From NCBI GenBank assembly GCA_964035545.1, contig OZ037766.1, forward strand, positions 9,185,722 to 9,249,721: a stretch of 64,000 bases of DNA, given 5' to 3'. Positions within the stretch are counted from its first letter, which is position 1. Each line of letters opens with the position of its first letter. Position numbers and translations under genes: made by a program. Of this stretch, positions 46,621 through 60,900 are shown piece by piece. The notes under the pieces were generated by a model. The model was not told where the DNA came from. It ran no database searches and saw nothing but the letters and a program-made list of their open reading frames with translations. This DNA comes from Bugula neritina (taxonomy: Eukaryota > Bryozoa > Gymnolaemata > Cheilostomatida > Bugulidae).

Positions 46621-49600
46621 TCAATCTCCCTGGTTAGATGGATCACATTGCAGCAGTCTCACGATAGAAGGGTCACTCTTGGCTCCATCCAGAAATTCAT
46701 TGAACGACAACTTCCCATCCGCATTTTTATCCATCTGTCGAAATATTTTATCTACTCGCTTTTCTGGAGTCGATTCATCTTCTGGCATTTTCATCACAGA
46801 CCCCACCATTTTATAAATAGCCTGAAAGAGACACAACAGTATAATGTAAGCCTACGGCAAATACCAAAGGTGGCATTTACACATTCTAAATCAAAACTGT
46901 AGAGTGCATTTCATAATTCAATAACATGATATTAGAACTATTATTACCTATATATTCTTATTTGTACGCATAACAAACATATATTTTATCAGTTAAATTT
47001 TGAAGATGTTACCTAATCTTTATTGCCAGGTTCACATTTCAAAATATTTGGTCAAAATTTTATAAGTTATATGCGCCACATAAGTGATTACTTGGCACGC
47101 TATTTCATGACTGTATTTGCTAGTTGCTAAAATGAAAATTCAAATTTCATCTCATAATATTCTGCTATTTAAAGTAATTTTTCCCCCAATTTCAGTTGAA
47201 TATATTAAAACATAAATGTATATAAAAGTAATTATATTCAGGACACATGTACGCCATGAGCATATCTACGTAACATAATTATAGTTGTCTTATCATTAGC
47301 AAAACATGTTACTTCATCGAAATGGAATCAACCAGGTTCTAATGCAGCTAATATATTTGGATCACCATCCAGGAGTTTAGGGTTAGTATTCCTACATCAA
47401 TTTTTTCATTTCATCAACAGAAAATCTGCCAAAGATAATTTTGAACAAAAGGAATAAAAACACAGTAAAATTGAGACAAAGATTTTCCTATCACAACTGT
47501 AAATTTAGCCTGAATCAATAAGAAACAATGTTGATGAGTCTCCATATACATGCTTCTGGGTGAACAATAATTCTTTGGAAATAAGCCATTCAATATTACT
47601 GCTACCCACGACCTCAGAAAAGGTAAAACTAAAGAGGGCACACAAATAACAAATTCCAAGTTAATTTTTACTGTAATTGAAAATAATAATTTCACAGTGA
47701 TTAGATTAAATTCCATGTATTTCCGGAACATAAATGTGATCAAATGCTATCATGAGACTTTTTGGGTTACCTTTTGTTCACCAGCATCATGGGAAACTTT
47801 GCTATTACTAAATTTGCTGTAATAAAGCAAAAAGTTAATCAGTTTCAAACGCAGAGAAGAAAAGTCGTATTGATTTTGTATATGAAGTAATATAATTTTG
47901 TTGAGATTACTTCGTGGTATCCTGTATTCATATATTATAGGTAATTATTAGTTATTTTTACCCAAACTGAAACAAACTTTCCTATTCACTTTGATTGGAC
48001 CAATTAAAACTGTTCTTTCTAATAGGTTCATTTTTCAGACCAATCAAAAGCTTCACTTTTTAAAAAAATAATACTTCGCCATAATTCCATATGGTGGTGA
48101 ATGCTAAAAGAAACTCTGCAGTTCAAATCTTAAACCCTGTAACTATTTCTGTAATTCCACTATAACAGTGTCAGATAGTACAGAGGATTCACAAATTATA
48201 ATGATATGAAGCACTAAATACTGAAGCAATAAGAACCGAGTAAACTCCTATAATTCAACTTAATTTTGAGAAGTCACTATTATTCCGCCAGTGATCCTGA
48301 TAGTGCTACTACTTGCCGCGCATAGCATGGAGAAACAACCAACACCCTGACCATATTGACTTAACAATGTCTGCCATTCTCAAGATAAGAAGAAATAAGC
48401 TGGAGGACAGCCAAATAACGATGTTAATCATCACCAGTTCTACTACTACAGCTTTTGTGGATCTTTAAGAACGATCCTCACCTTCAGATTAAAAAAAATT
48501 AAGAATCTCAATAAAAGATTATAAAAAGCTGCATTGCAGTTGCTCATTAAAAGTGAAATAGAAGGATTGTTAGGTGAAGTGATTTTGTACATCATACTAA
48601 TGGCTTCAAATAAGCTGGTTGACGCAAACTTTTTAATTAGTAATATTAAAAGAGCAGGAAATCTACCAACAACTAACCTTGGCAGAGCACCTTAATATGT
48701 TATTCTCACAAGAGTTAGTAGCTAAGATTACTTCATGCGTATCAACCATACAGTATTATAGTATTTAGTGTACCACCAGAATTAGTGTGGTAAAGTATCA
48801 CCATGTATATAGTATGACTTAGTATGATGACACAACTTCCCTGGCCCTACGCCCTATTGCTATCAGCACGTAGTACTACCAGCATAAGTAGATTCCCAAG
48901 TATTAACCAATCTTATAGATTGTAAAGAGCATTGGCAGTAATAGTAACCTTGAGCAATCATCTACAACACATTCTGTTGAGCAATTCACACTTCTTAGCA
49001 AAATACATGTTAGGTCTACTATTTTCATAGTGTGAATAACACAAATTTCTATATAAACTTTCGACAGAAAAGAGTTCAAATCACAGCTCCCGTTGTGCAA
49101 TATGCAAGACAAGTCTTTAGAGGCAAGTGCAGCAATGCGGATACTGGGAAAACGCCTGTGTTCTAGGGGAAAAATGTAGTAAAGGAAGTTATGTTCCCCC
49201 AGGAGTCTTAAACCCCAGCCCAAACCAAAGTTTCCAAAGAAAATTAAATTTCCCCACTACTGCACCTAAGTATTTTTTAGTTACTTTGTGACACATTCAG
49301 TGACTTGACAGTATTTAAGGGCTACACTCAGTTAAAAGAAGGACAACTCTGCTCATAGTATGAAATGTAATAGCATCAGCACCACTACAGTTACATACTG
49401 AAGATGTTGGGAGAATGATTAGGCTTGTGGCATGGTTACTCAGCAGTGCAGTGTATGTAGTGGAACCAGCAACATACTTAATTGTGACGTAACGATGAGT
49501 TTTCGGAAAGGCTTGTCATATCTCAAGATGAACAGTAAATAACCAACTTGATAAGGGTACTGGTAGATCATTTAGTAGCAGAACGCAGTATATTAACCCA

Positions 49601-51554
49601 ACTTACTCACTCTAACCTAGTTTCTACTTGTAGAATATAAATCTAATTGGGGGAAGGGGTTGACTTTTACAAGTTACAGAAAGCATGATACTGTTCAAGA
49701 TCAACTAGCTACACACTACCTCTGTATTGTGAATTTCTTAAATGTTAAATATGTGGCTGGTTTTACTCAAGATCGCACAGTGATAAACAATGGTAGCTCT
49801 TGACATATGAGACTAGTCAACTACACCAGTTTGTAGAAATTTCCAATCTCAAGGTTGCTGTTTGTTTACTTCAATCTGAAGAGGAAAATAGCCAACAAAA
49901 TCTTGATTATTAGGTAACACTAACTGAATTCCATTTTCATTCTGATTCCAATATGCTAATACTAATACTGAGGCCAGTAAAAATATGAAATTCTAAATGA
50001 ATTTCCAAATGTAGCCGGGCTAACTTAGTTTACACCAAATTACTAACTTCCTTTCTAGGCTAAAACTCAAGGAGATGTTGAAACATGAAACAGTGGAAAC
50101 CGATAGCCACAGCATATCCATAGCACTAACACTGCTGTATACATAAAAAGTTGATGGTAGAATGAAAACTGGAAACAAATTTACCAACACTAGATAAAAG
50201 TGGTCACAAGTGTTAGTCAACGTCTGATGTGATATATAATCTATTGCAGTTTGTGCAGCTGCAAATTCTGCAAGCAACTTCAGGAGCTAAACGCAGGATA
50301 ATTGCAATGTGTATGGTGATTCCACTCTTAATTGACTATTTACCAAAGGTATATGCAAGTCCCTGAAGAGTATATTACCACTAGCTAAGCTCAGTTACTT
50401 ACAAGGCACTACATAAAGGATGGTATAGACCCGAGTAGCCTATACAATCCACCCACTCTCTGCTGGGACCCCTAGTGCTTATATTTCACTTTCCATACAT
50501 GTATTAGCTGACAATATAATATTATTTCATGCCATCACAACGCATGCTTCAGATGGCATGCTTCTAATGGTTTGAGGTCCATTGTTAGTTATGTCCAATA
50601 TCGATCTGTGTGAGTATAAAGCAGGTACCAACTATCATCATGCATAGCAGGTTCTACTGTATACTTTAGTTACTCTATTGTCACGTCAGTATTAAAAATC
50701 AAGTTTGTTGAATAACACTCTGGTTGTCAGGAAAAGAAATATAATGATGAGAAAGTATTGAACTAATTCAAGACAGCTTATTCCTATTCCAATGCCCTTT
50801 TTAGCATGTGAAATCAAAAACTATTGTACTAAATAGAAAAGGATATATAACTGCATTTAAGAATTTTTTTGAGATTTATAAAAATATTATGTGCTTTCAG
50901 CTAAAAGTTAGCTGCTTAAGTACGGGAATGAATGAATCTAAAAGAAGTTTCGTAGAACCAATTGTAGTAGAAAAAGAGGACCATTGAAATTCAACAACCA
51001 ACTGACAACATTTTGAAAACTGAGAAGCCGACATCTTCGAAAACCGACAAATTTAATGGAATTGCAAGACAACTCACAGTGCCTTAAGCAAAGAATTTAA
51101 AAACACAATTCTCAATTTCTGCTGAAATATAATTTAAACTTAATGCTTGACTACAGACTGTAAGGAAACTGCTTACCCTAACAATTTCCAGCATCTCACT
51201 TCGAGAAATGAATCCATTACCATCCAGATCGTACATACTGAATGCCCACTTCAGTTTCTGCTCCAGCTGCCCCCTCGATGTCACACTGAGTGCACAAATG
51301 AACTCTCTGAAATCAATTGTCCCGTCACGATTTGCATCAAACGTGCGAAATACGTGCTCAGCAAACTTTGATGCATCACCATAAGGAAAGAAGTTCCCAT
51401 ATATTTTCTTAAATTCTTCAACAGTCAAGTGTCCTGATGGACAATCTTTAAGGAACCCCTTATACCACTCTGTGATTTCCTCCTCGTTAAAAGAGGTTTG
51501 ATCCTTGAGGTCGCTAATAACTTCTGGTCGCAACTTGCTTGTCCCTTTACCCAT
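46621..51554 (-). CDS. Hippocalcin/neurocalcin-type neuronal calcium sensor
   Basis: Calcium-myristoyl switch protein of neurons. Two coding exons: 51554-51177 and 46821-46621, giving 192 residues (human hippocalcin and neurocalcin delta have 193). The start [10 protein letters not shown] carries the N-myristoylation Gly2. EF1 is degenerate with the family's CPSG, as in all members. EF2 (D73-E84, [12 protein letters not shown]), EF3 (D109-E120, [12 protein letters not shown]) and EF4 (D157-E168, [12 protein letters not shown]) keep all binding positions. The C-terminal part ([13 protein letters not shown], then [15 protein letters not shown]) is almost the vertebrate sequence. The intron is phase 0, just before AIYKMV, and 4.35 kb long (46822-51176) with nothing recognised in it. 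An acceptor (TTGTTACAG) lies two bases before the ATG, so there is probably a non-coding 5' exon upstream. It is next to a paralogue in the same orientation. Which of hippocalcin or neurocalcin it corresponds to cannot be said, since that split may be later. Confidence 0.95.
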
Positions 51555-54500
51555 GTCTGTAACAATCCAATCTTGTAGCACTTATGAAGGATTTCCAAAG
51601 ATACTATAATTTAAAGATACAGCACATTAATAGACTTGGACTCGAGCTCAATTGCCACACTGCGAGTCAATATACAATAAATATATTTATAAATGTATAA
51701 TATTTATATTACAAAAGCATTGCTACCACTCATATTGATTTTACACCAACTTTGCTATATTTATAGAAAAATTTAGGATTTACAATAAGAGACTGCATGT
51801 ATATAAGTAGCAATGACCAGTCTTATCTGAATATATCAAAGATAGCAATTAATGTAATTCTCTATTCACCTACCCAACAAGTGCTGAATACTAAAGTGTA
51901 AATACAGCTACTATGTCAAATAAAGGGACGGTTTGGCCAATCACAACTATTGAGTTATTCATATAGAGCTTACGTCAACATAAAGCAACTAGCAATGAGG
52001 AGATGCATGAATAATTGCCGCTTTTTCTTCAGCATTTGTGTATATAATGCAGTGGATGCAAATAGCAAATAAATATTAATGGGATTACATATCATGAATA
52101 AACATGAGCTACAAGCAAACCTTATGCAAACCGCTGCTAAGTCATTTTTCATAAAAACGATAGGGTTACCATCTCGAACTTGCTGTAGCATGCAGCAGTA
52201 GTAGATTGAGAATGTAATCCAAAAACACAAATTGAATACATGAAACTAAATCCCAGCAGTTTTAATCCAAATTTATTATGGTATTTTGATAAAAACAGCT
52301 TCTGAATTAATTCCAAAGCGCATATATACAAATTTTAAAATAATTAAACTTTTTAGGGGTTCAACTGTGAACATTGAGAAAAGTTGAAAAATTAAAAAAT
52401 AAAAACATCGCATGTCTAATATAAGCCAAAATTTTAGCTACAACAAACTGTTTTTGGAAGTTGTAGCAGAAAATAACAGTACGCTACATGAATGGAGTTA
52501 GTTGTGAAGGCCTGCACGCTGAGTGTATTGATAAATATACATTACTGATTGTACTCAAAGGCCTTATAAAAGATGACATAAATTATTAGAAATTCCTGTA
52601 TATAGGAAATAACTTTTCCAGCATTCTCAAGCAGTAGCTGCATAAATGACTCACTAAATCATTAAATTTCCTACGGTGTTTGGCCAAATGAAAACGGCAC
52701 ATTTTAAACCTTTTTGCTACAAAAAAGTGGTAGCTTATTGTATCTAATAAGTATGAAGATGCACATGATACGATAGTTTTGCCATTTTATAACCTAAAAG
52801 AAATGGATTATTTTAAAAAAAATTGAGAACTTTTTTAACTAGTTTTTCAATCATTTTTTGAAAGGCCACTACGTGAAAACTTAAATAACATAAAACTGTA
52901 GTCAATATTTACCAGAATTATATAATTTAAACTTCGCAAATAAATGTAGAGCAAAGAAGTTGGGCCAAAGTTTAAATTGCTAAGTTTTTACAGCAATGAT
53001 AATATATTTAAATGGTGGAGTTGGAAAAGATGGAAGTCTTAAAACTGAGGGATCATAAAGTTACGTGGTTGCCATTGATTTTACAATAAAAAAGTAATCA
53101 ATCATCATATTGTAAAAGAAAATTGGAAAAGGCGTAGCATCAAGTCTACTAGCTAAGGAAATGACAAACCAAAGCTAATCAGGTAGATTGTTATAAAATT
53201 GCAAAAAAAGGAACAACTATCAACTGCTCTCAGCATAATCATTATAACAAACAGTACTTAAATCATTACTAAATTTAGTAAAATGATAAATAGATTCTAA
53301 AAAGGGTCAAGTCATTAATAGGTAAATTATAAACAATTCAACGCAGAAATAGCTTTGCTGTATTCAACTACAGCCAATAATTTTTTTGCATAATTCTTTT
53401 AACAAGTATAACCACGTGCAATATAAAAACTACTACACCACTATTTTCAAAATGAAACGTAATGAAATTTAGCAAGTGTTGCAGATGAACTACCATTCAG
53501 CTTCAGCTTTAAATAGTCATGGGTTATTGAGAACAGCTAACTGACAGCATATAATAACTGACGGGAAACTGTTTACAAACTGTAAGAATTTTCAATTGAT
53601 GACTAAACTAAGCACAAAAATTAGGCTTTCAACGTTAGGGCGTAGGTTCCTGTGCATACAATTATTGAATTTCCTTTAATGCAAATTATTAAACATTTAG
53701 CTATAAATTCACCAAATGAATATTTAATTGTAAGTCATTTGCCACTTTATTGAGGTGTGCTAAATAAGTTGAATAGCACAAAAATTTCGAGATATCTCAC
53801 TTTGGTACCATCAATTCACAAAGACAAATAAAGAAATTTTCTGTAATGACCAAATTTTTATTTTTGCCAGTCAGTGAACAGACAGGCCGATTTCAGTTTT
53901 AAAGCAGACAGAACAGTGTGAAAATAAGAAACCAGTTAGCAGTAGTTCTGCTCAACTATGTAATCCAACTGTACAGTCACTAAGAACTCAGAAATTCAAC
54001 ACTTTCTGATTTCCTCATAGATGAATATTTCGATGAGGATTCCAGAATAGTTTTGACCTAACCTTGTTACCTAAATTCCTATTTAGCTCTGATTAATTTA
54101 GTCACTCTAATATTGCATTTTACTTGAGATTTTGAAAACAACTTGGTAGTTGACTTTCCTACCTAACTCATGGTGACCTTGATTGCTGTGGTCTAGCATT
54201 TAGCTATAAAAAAAAACTTTTATAGTTTATAGTCCCTGTGAGAAAACCCCTGATGGAAGGGGTTTTTGTTAAATCGGGCTAAGGACTTGTTTAGATGAGG
54301 CACAGGAGCAATTATGACTGGATGCTCTTCCTAACATCACCAATGGCCTTTGGCTTGAGAAGTTAAAAACACTAACTAGTTTTTAAGACAGCAAACATAT
54401 TTAAATGAATTGCATTAAATTCATAACTGTGATGATTTAGAGTGGTTATATCTCAAACAAAAACAAATTTCTTACTAGTTTAATAGTAAAAAAAATGAAA

Positions 54501-54970
54501 TTAAAAACTTCTCCTTTCCTTAGTTTTATAAAACTTGATAATTAAAATGCTAACAATTTTTTTCACCAGAAATTAAGGTCCAGCATTTATATTTCTGTGA
54601 ATTTTATCACACTCTACCTATACAAACAATGCACAATAATATTCATTAATGAAAACAACAGATAAATTATAGTGCAACCTAAACCAAAAATAAGATAAAG
54701 TTGTATCTAAATCTGAGTATATACACATAAAATACAAAAAGATATTTGTAGCAATTTATAACAACATGTTGTTTAACTACGCAGTAACCATCAACAACGA
54801 AATACATTAGATGTTCAGAATCTATACTCATGACTGAAAATATGTGATATTATAGAAGAGGTAAAAGGCCACATCAACATTTGTAATACCAAAATATTTT
54901 TACATATAATCTTAAAAAACCAGCTTTAAAAGTATTTTTGAGATACATGAATACATACACCATTTCAATT
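51555..54970. other. Spacer between the two calcium sensor genes
   Basis: AT-rich DNA with no convincing coding frame. It must contain the promoter and probable 5' UTR exon of the hippocalcin-like gene and the 3' UTR of the upstream paralogue. One SINE-like copy lies at 54222-54354. Confidence 0.5.
54222..54354 (-). mobile_element. SINE-like retroposon, copy B, 5'-truncated
   Basis: Read on the minus strand, this begins CCAAAGGCCATTGGTGATG and follows the body of copy A closely through GTCATAATTGCTCCTGTGCC and AGTCCTTAGCCC to TCTCACAGGGACTATAAAC. It lacks the B-box head and the inverted arm of copy A. 5' truncation is usual for retroposed elements. Confidence 0.75.
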
Positions 54971-57950
54971 TTATACATCATTAGAACTGTTGGCTGTGAG
55001 CATAGAACAAAGTACGTTATCAGCTAAACAGCCATCTATGAACTCTTTCTTTGTAAGGACGCCATCTTTGTTTTTATCCATTTGAATAAAAATTCTCTCA
55101 GTTCTTTGCTCTGGTGTTTCCTGGGGTGCCTCTCTATCGCTGCTACTAACCATTCTGTATATTGCCTACAAAAAGTGCTTTAACTATACTCATTGCTGTA
55201 AATAGTTTACAATTATTTAGTTCAACTTCTATAAAATGTTCAAAGACCACGAGCATAAGAACTACGGTGATAGTTCAAACTAAAGTTGTTCATGTATTAG
55301 AAGATAACTTGTATCATACCTGATATTTGAAAACTGCTAAATGTGAATGTAAAGTAAATTTTGAAAAATTGAAAAACAGTTAATAACTTTTTAAACTTAA
55401 AGTAATAACTATTAGAATAACCATGTAAACTGTAAACCTTTGTCTGAGCACACTTATACAGTGGCAACACTGGATAGTCCATGTGCGACTTTTTGACAAC
55501 TCTACTCAGATACAGAGCTTTTATTAATAAATACACATCAATAGCACATCTTAAGCATCCAGCTTGGTAGTTAGTATAATTTAGGTGTGCATAACTGCGT
55601 TAGTAAAAAAAGTAAGTGTGTGATCTAGTTTTATCTGGTTGTCTACAACGTACATCAAAACACGATTAAAATATACCAACTACATATGTAAACCACATAT
55701 ATAAACTCATGAAGCTAATGTATTTTTTTAAAACAAAATTAACTCTTTATAATTAGTTACTAAACAATGAAAAATGAAGTTAAAATTACAATACAAGAAA
55801 ACTGGCCTATACAAAATATGGCATATACAGAATTTGTTCCACTTATCTAATGCCACTCAAAAGCTAGACATTTCTTTGCTGTTTCTTGTAAGGAAGTTGG
55901 TTTATTGCAGTTGTGAAACTTATACTATTTTAGTAGTTCAAATAGAAGCATAATAAATGGCATAACTTTGAGATAGTTAGATGGAAGGACAACTCCTATA
56001 TTGAAAGTGTTCATATCACCTTCTCTTGAAACTATGAAGCACAACTCCTAATACATAAACAACTGACCTTCTATTCCTTTTAAATTTCAGTATGATACAA
56101 AAGAACCCTTATTACGATACTCACACTAATAATTTGAACCATTTCAGCTTTCTCTATGGTCCCATTTCCATCAATGTCGTACATAGAGAAGGCCCAGTTG
56201 AGTTTGTCGGAAATTTTCCCAGAAGAAGTTATGTTTATAGCCAAAAGGAACTCCTTAAAATCTATAGTTCCACCATTGTCAGCATCAAATGTTCTAAATA
56301 CATGTTCACAAAATTCTTCAGCATTTCCACCAGGAAAAAACTCGGAGTATACTTCCAGAAACTTCTGTCTGCTCAGCTGGCCAGCTGGACAATCCCTCTA
56401 AAATTACAATGTTCTTACATTAAGTATTTGAACATCATATATACCATTAGCTTACTGAAAATAATGTTCTGACACACATACCACATATTTACATTACATC
56501 GTTTCAACATGATTGCAACTAGTTGATAATAATATAAGTATTCTCTCCAGCTCAAGTGGTGAAATACGGGCTGCGTGAAAAACATTCCCATAATCACTGG
56601 CTTCTACCTATCATGGTTGATTGTGTTCAGTGCATTTGTATCATAACTTTGGTCTTATTAGTTTCCTTCTCTTATTTGAAATGAATGTTAGAAAATTTGG
56701 CTACATTCAGGTCGCCTATCTAGTATCTACAACGGGTTGGGACTTTATTTTATTTATTTATCAAGTTAACCACTCACTACTCTACAACCATACTTTCTCT
56801 TGTTGTCAGTTTATTTTAATTTTGAACAGGTGTGTAATATATCAACACACCATCTCGGCTGCTAACAATTGAGAATGAATATGTTGATTATTTAACACAA
56901 ATACTGATAGCACCAGAAGAAATCAATGTCACTAACAAGCATGGCAAGTAGTCTTGTATTATTTTGTAACTTAGTAATGGCAACCTGCTTTTTCTACCTC
57001 TTAAGTGTATGAGCTACTCAGCCCAGATCAATTTGGCAGTTTTTTAATGAATTGACTGGCCTTGGATATAAGCTGAGCAGATGGATTTACCAAAATAGAA
57101 GTTTCACGTGTTTCCAGGTCCTGACTACAGGTGAAGTGAGATGAAGCATGAGGAGCTGGTGAGAGAAGTGCACATGGAGAGTGAAGGGGCGAACAAGTGC
57201 AGATTTCCTCTGAATTACAAGACTAGTTGAGCTACATCAAATAGCACTAAGGTTTAAGAGTAGTGATGGTGGCCAGCTGGTAGATGTGAAGAAGAATAAT
57301 TGGTATCAGAAAATATAATAGAAGTAAACTGGATGAAACCCTATTAGAGGATTAATTAATAGCAAGGTGCCTCTGTATTCAAACAGTTAGTTATTATAGC
57401 ACCGCTGAGCATCTATTTATCATTATACATATAGGTCATTATAAACAGGCTCAAAATAAAAGGTGAGTGAAGGCACCAATTAATGATTACAAATGTTGGC
57501 TGAAAACTAGGTTAAAATTGATTACGAGTAGTTCATCTACACCTTCATCAACATTAAGGATTGTTATGCATCATAAATTCTAGGGATAGCAACAGAAACG
57601 TAAAAACTGCAACAAATGTATATAATATTCTCTGATGCAGCATTTTTATATTATATACACCACAAAAAGAAACTTATATCATACAATAACATCAAAACTC
57701 ATTCATTGATTCATAGCCACACTGATCACAGAGTTGGTATATCATTTAGGACATTTTGTGCTGTTCAATACACACAAATAGCTCTTATAATGTTCGGTTT
57801 CTCAGTTAACTAAAAGGTAGATGAAGTCTACAGGCTACTCACCATAAAGCCTTTATACCATTGCTTGATTTGAGCTTTGCTGAAAGTAGTATTGGCTAAA
57901 AGAAAAGCTAGATCTTCCTTTGGAACATGTGATGAAGAACTTCCACCCAT
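54971..57950 (-). CDS. Divergent neuronal calcium sensor (recoverin/VILIP superfamily)
   Basis: Three exons: 57950-57843, 56397-56125, 55165-54971; 191 residues, all junctions phase 0. [10 protein letters not shown] gives a Gly2 for myristoylation. EF1 is degenerate ([12 protein letters not shown], with the family CPxG). EF2 is D74-E85 ([12 protein letters not shown]), EF3 D110-E121 ([12 protein letters not shown]), EF4 D157-E168 ([12 protein letters not shown]). EF2 has Gly at loop position 5, where Asp, Asn or Ser normally supplies a side-chain ligand. The last intron lies before AIYRMV, at the same place as in the neighbouring hippocalcin-like gene, while the first intron (before RDCPAG) is absent from that gene. 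The C-terminus ([12 protein letters not shown]) differs from all the well-known classes. It is probably an old paralogue rather than a recent copy. Introns 55166-56124 and 56398-57842 show nothing further. Confidence 0.9.
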
Positions 57951-60900
57951 AATACAGTAATCACCAAAATAAAACACTGCAGTGACCACTTCGCAGCTAT
58001 TCCTTCCTACAAGAAAATGAATGTAAACCAAAGCAAAATCTTGCAAACTGTGCACAGACTAGATACACAGTTAGAAGACACTCTAGATATTACATGATGT
58101 ACTATATTTCAACTCATGGATTTGCTTTACCAACACTTTCCTCCCATAGTTAGACCAGAGTCTGGTAGAAAAAGAACATGACATGATGATGAGAAAGTTT
58201 ATGACAATAATACTTATATTAGCCTATCTAGTAGATATCCATGTTTATGTAAACCTAAACCAACTATCTACTGCACTGAAGAAAATGAAAGAAGAACTGG
58301 TCAGAAGTGCACGACTGTGACATTTTCACCTTAAAAACCACTCTTAAAATTAACACCTATGAGGAGCTAAAACTATGGCATGCTGACAGAAGATGGTAGA
58401 GAACCATTGAAACATGTGACTATAACTGATCAAAGAATCACTAAAAATTTCGAAGACATAAATCAAATCAACTTCCTATATATAAGCAGAGTAAAACAAA
58501 TCCAATATCATCGGCAACAAGAAACCAACTCGAAGAAAGCTATAATAGCAGACAAGAACTCAAAGGTGCTTCATTTCACATACCTCCCTAGTGTTCTGTA
58601 CACTTACCTGCCTTTCCTTTAACTACTGGTACAGATTTCCTATACACAGCACAGCATATGCAGCTACTCACTAACAGTATTGACTAGATAATCAAATCAA
58701 TAAACTGAGGAGAGCTCCTACAACTTTATACTATCTAGTGCTAATCTTATTAGTAGCTTCTGCAATTAAAACTGTTGGATGCTGTATCCACTATCCGTCA
58801 AACAACTAAACAAATCTTTATAAAACTTTCAAGTAGCTTACTTCTTCAGATGATCTATTTGTAACTATTCCAGTAGTGAATAGCTATGAACTATATCGAT
58901 CAATGGACTACACTGCTATGTAGAATGTACCAATATAAATAGGCATAGAGAAGAGTTAAGTGATTGCCGAGGAGCAGATTCAAGAGTATAAGTAAAATAC
59001 AAGTAAAATATTGGCCTATCAAACTGCAGCAGCCTAATATCAAGCAAAAGGCTGGGCATAGCTTCACCAGTTAGAAGGGATAACTATTAGGTATGTTAAT
59101 GAACAAGTATTGGCAACACAAGATAAATCAAAATTTCAAGCAACAATGCAAAAGAAACAGATGACCTCTGAACCTCCCAACTGTGCAGCACTATTTGAAA
59201 CTGGCTACCCGTACCATCATTAAATTTTCTCTACAGACTTGCTGGAACTGCTACACATTTAGTAATTCAGCTGAATTCTTCTGTTAGGTTCTCTAAATTT
59301 AGTTAATTTTTATATCTATGCTATTAGGTATTATATTTCATTAAATCCATAATTACTATCAGCACTGGTTTCAATAAATTTTCATCAACAAGCATTATTG
59401 GGCTCATATCAACTTAGGTTTAGGATGCTGCTACACAAAACTTCAACTATCAAGAAAATTAAGGAAAACTGCATGTAAACTGCACAATATAATTAATTAT
59501 ATTAATTACTTGACCATTACAGATTTACAGGTGAATCACTTACAAGTAAAAGAGAAACTATCAAGATTGGCAAATTGATAAACACCAGTATGCAGTATGA
59601 AACTAATGCATAAGAGTTGATTGAGTGTTAAAACAAAATCTCAGCTTTATGCAGACAGATAATACTGTGTCGTGCTTCAGGGAATTATATATGGGTTTGA
59701 GAATAATAAAAAATGACATGCTGTTTGCTTTATGAACTCCACAGGGTAGGGAATAGAAGCTAGCTAGAGCTATATGATATGAAGGTGGGTTAGAGGCTAC
59801 TAGAGCCAACAACAGCTTGTTAAAACCTCTTGTACCATCCTTACATTATTATAACGCTTTAAGATTATAAGACTTTACCTATTGATTCTAGATACACCGT
59901 AAAAGTGTATTTTGCAATGAAGACAAGGGCAAAGAATGTATTCTAGAAATAACATTAAGCCGTAAAATGTGAATTTCATTTGTTATTTATTTAAAATATT
60001 ATAAGACTTTCTCAGACGCTAAATATATTTAACAAGTCTCATGCTTTTCACTTATGTAAAAAAGTGTTAGGAAGCCGAAAACCTTACTTACAATACACAG
60101 CTAGTTCAATAAGGTATATGTGTACATAATAATTATAATAAACGTAGCTTCTATTTTATAAACCTATGTGTAAACGTAGACTAAGAAATATCTACGCAAA
60201 TATGTGAAAATACTTTTACGTACTACTGTAAAGGAACTAATTTTCATCTGTATTGCTTTCTGAGAGCTCCATGAAAAAAATATGAAAACATTCCTATGGG
60301 TTATAAATAAGAATAAATTATTATGCAATGCTGATATCACATAACAAGACATGTGCCTGAAACGATGATTTCGTCACTACAGCCATATGCTGTTACACTA
60401 AAGAGCTGCCACTATTTGTGAATTTCAAAGGTAAAAATTACACGTGGCAACCTGGATAAAACATGGATAGAACTGCTTTTGATCTTAAAGATGTAGCCAA
60501 GAATCTCCATCTATTTTGATTGCTAGTTGCGTTAATGGAAAGTGCAGGCCTACTGCATATAGTTAGTAGAGTGTTTCCCTACCCTAGCATGCTGAACATC
60601 AATCGACAGTTTTCACCTCACATAACATAATGTTAGATAGGAGCATCCTTTAACTTCAGTTGTTTTTGCTAGTTGCAAATAATTAGTTTAATGAACTATA
60701 ACTGACTCTGCCAACAAGCTTGATGATTAACTTCCTGTCAATTGTAAAAGGCTACTTTGCTAGACTCACCAATAGATAAGAGCAGCAACAAAGAATTACC
60801 TCCAGCAAAAAGGCAACAATCTGAATTTTTAGATCAGCAAATTATCTACCAGGGACTAGAACGTATATTTCTGTTTATTCCTATAAATGCTTAGCCTAAT

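Noticed and set aside
58380-58622. 80-codon frame upstream of the divergent calcium sensor gene
   Set aside because: No recognisable motif, no splice context, and not conserved with any family I know.
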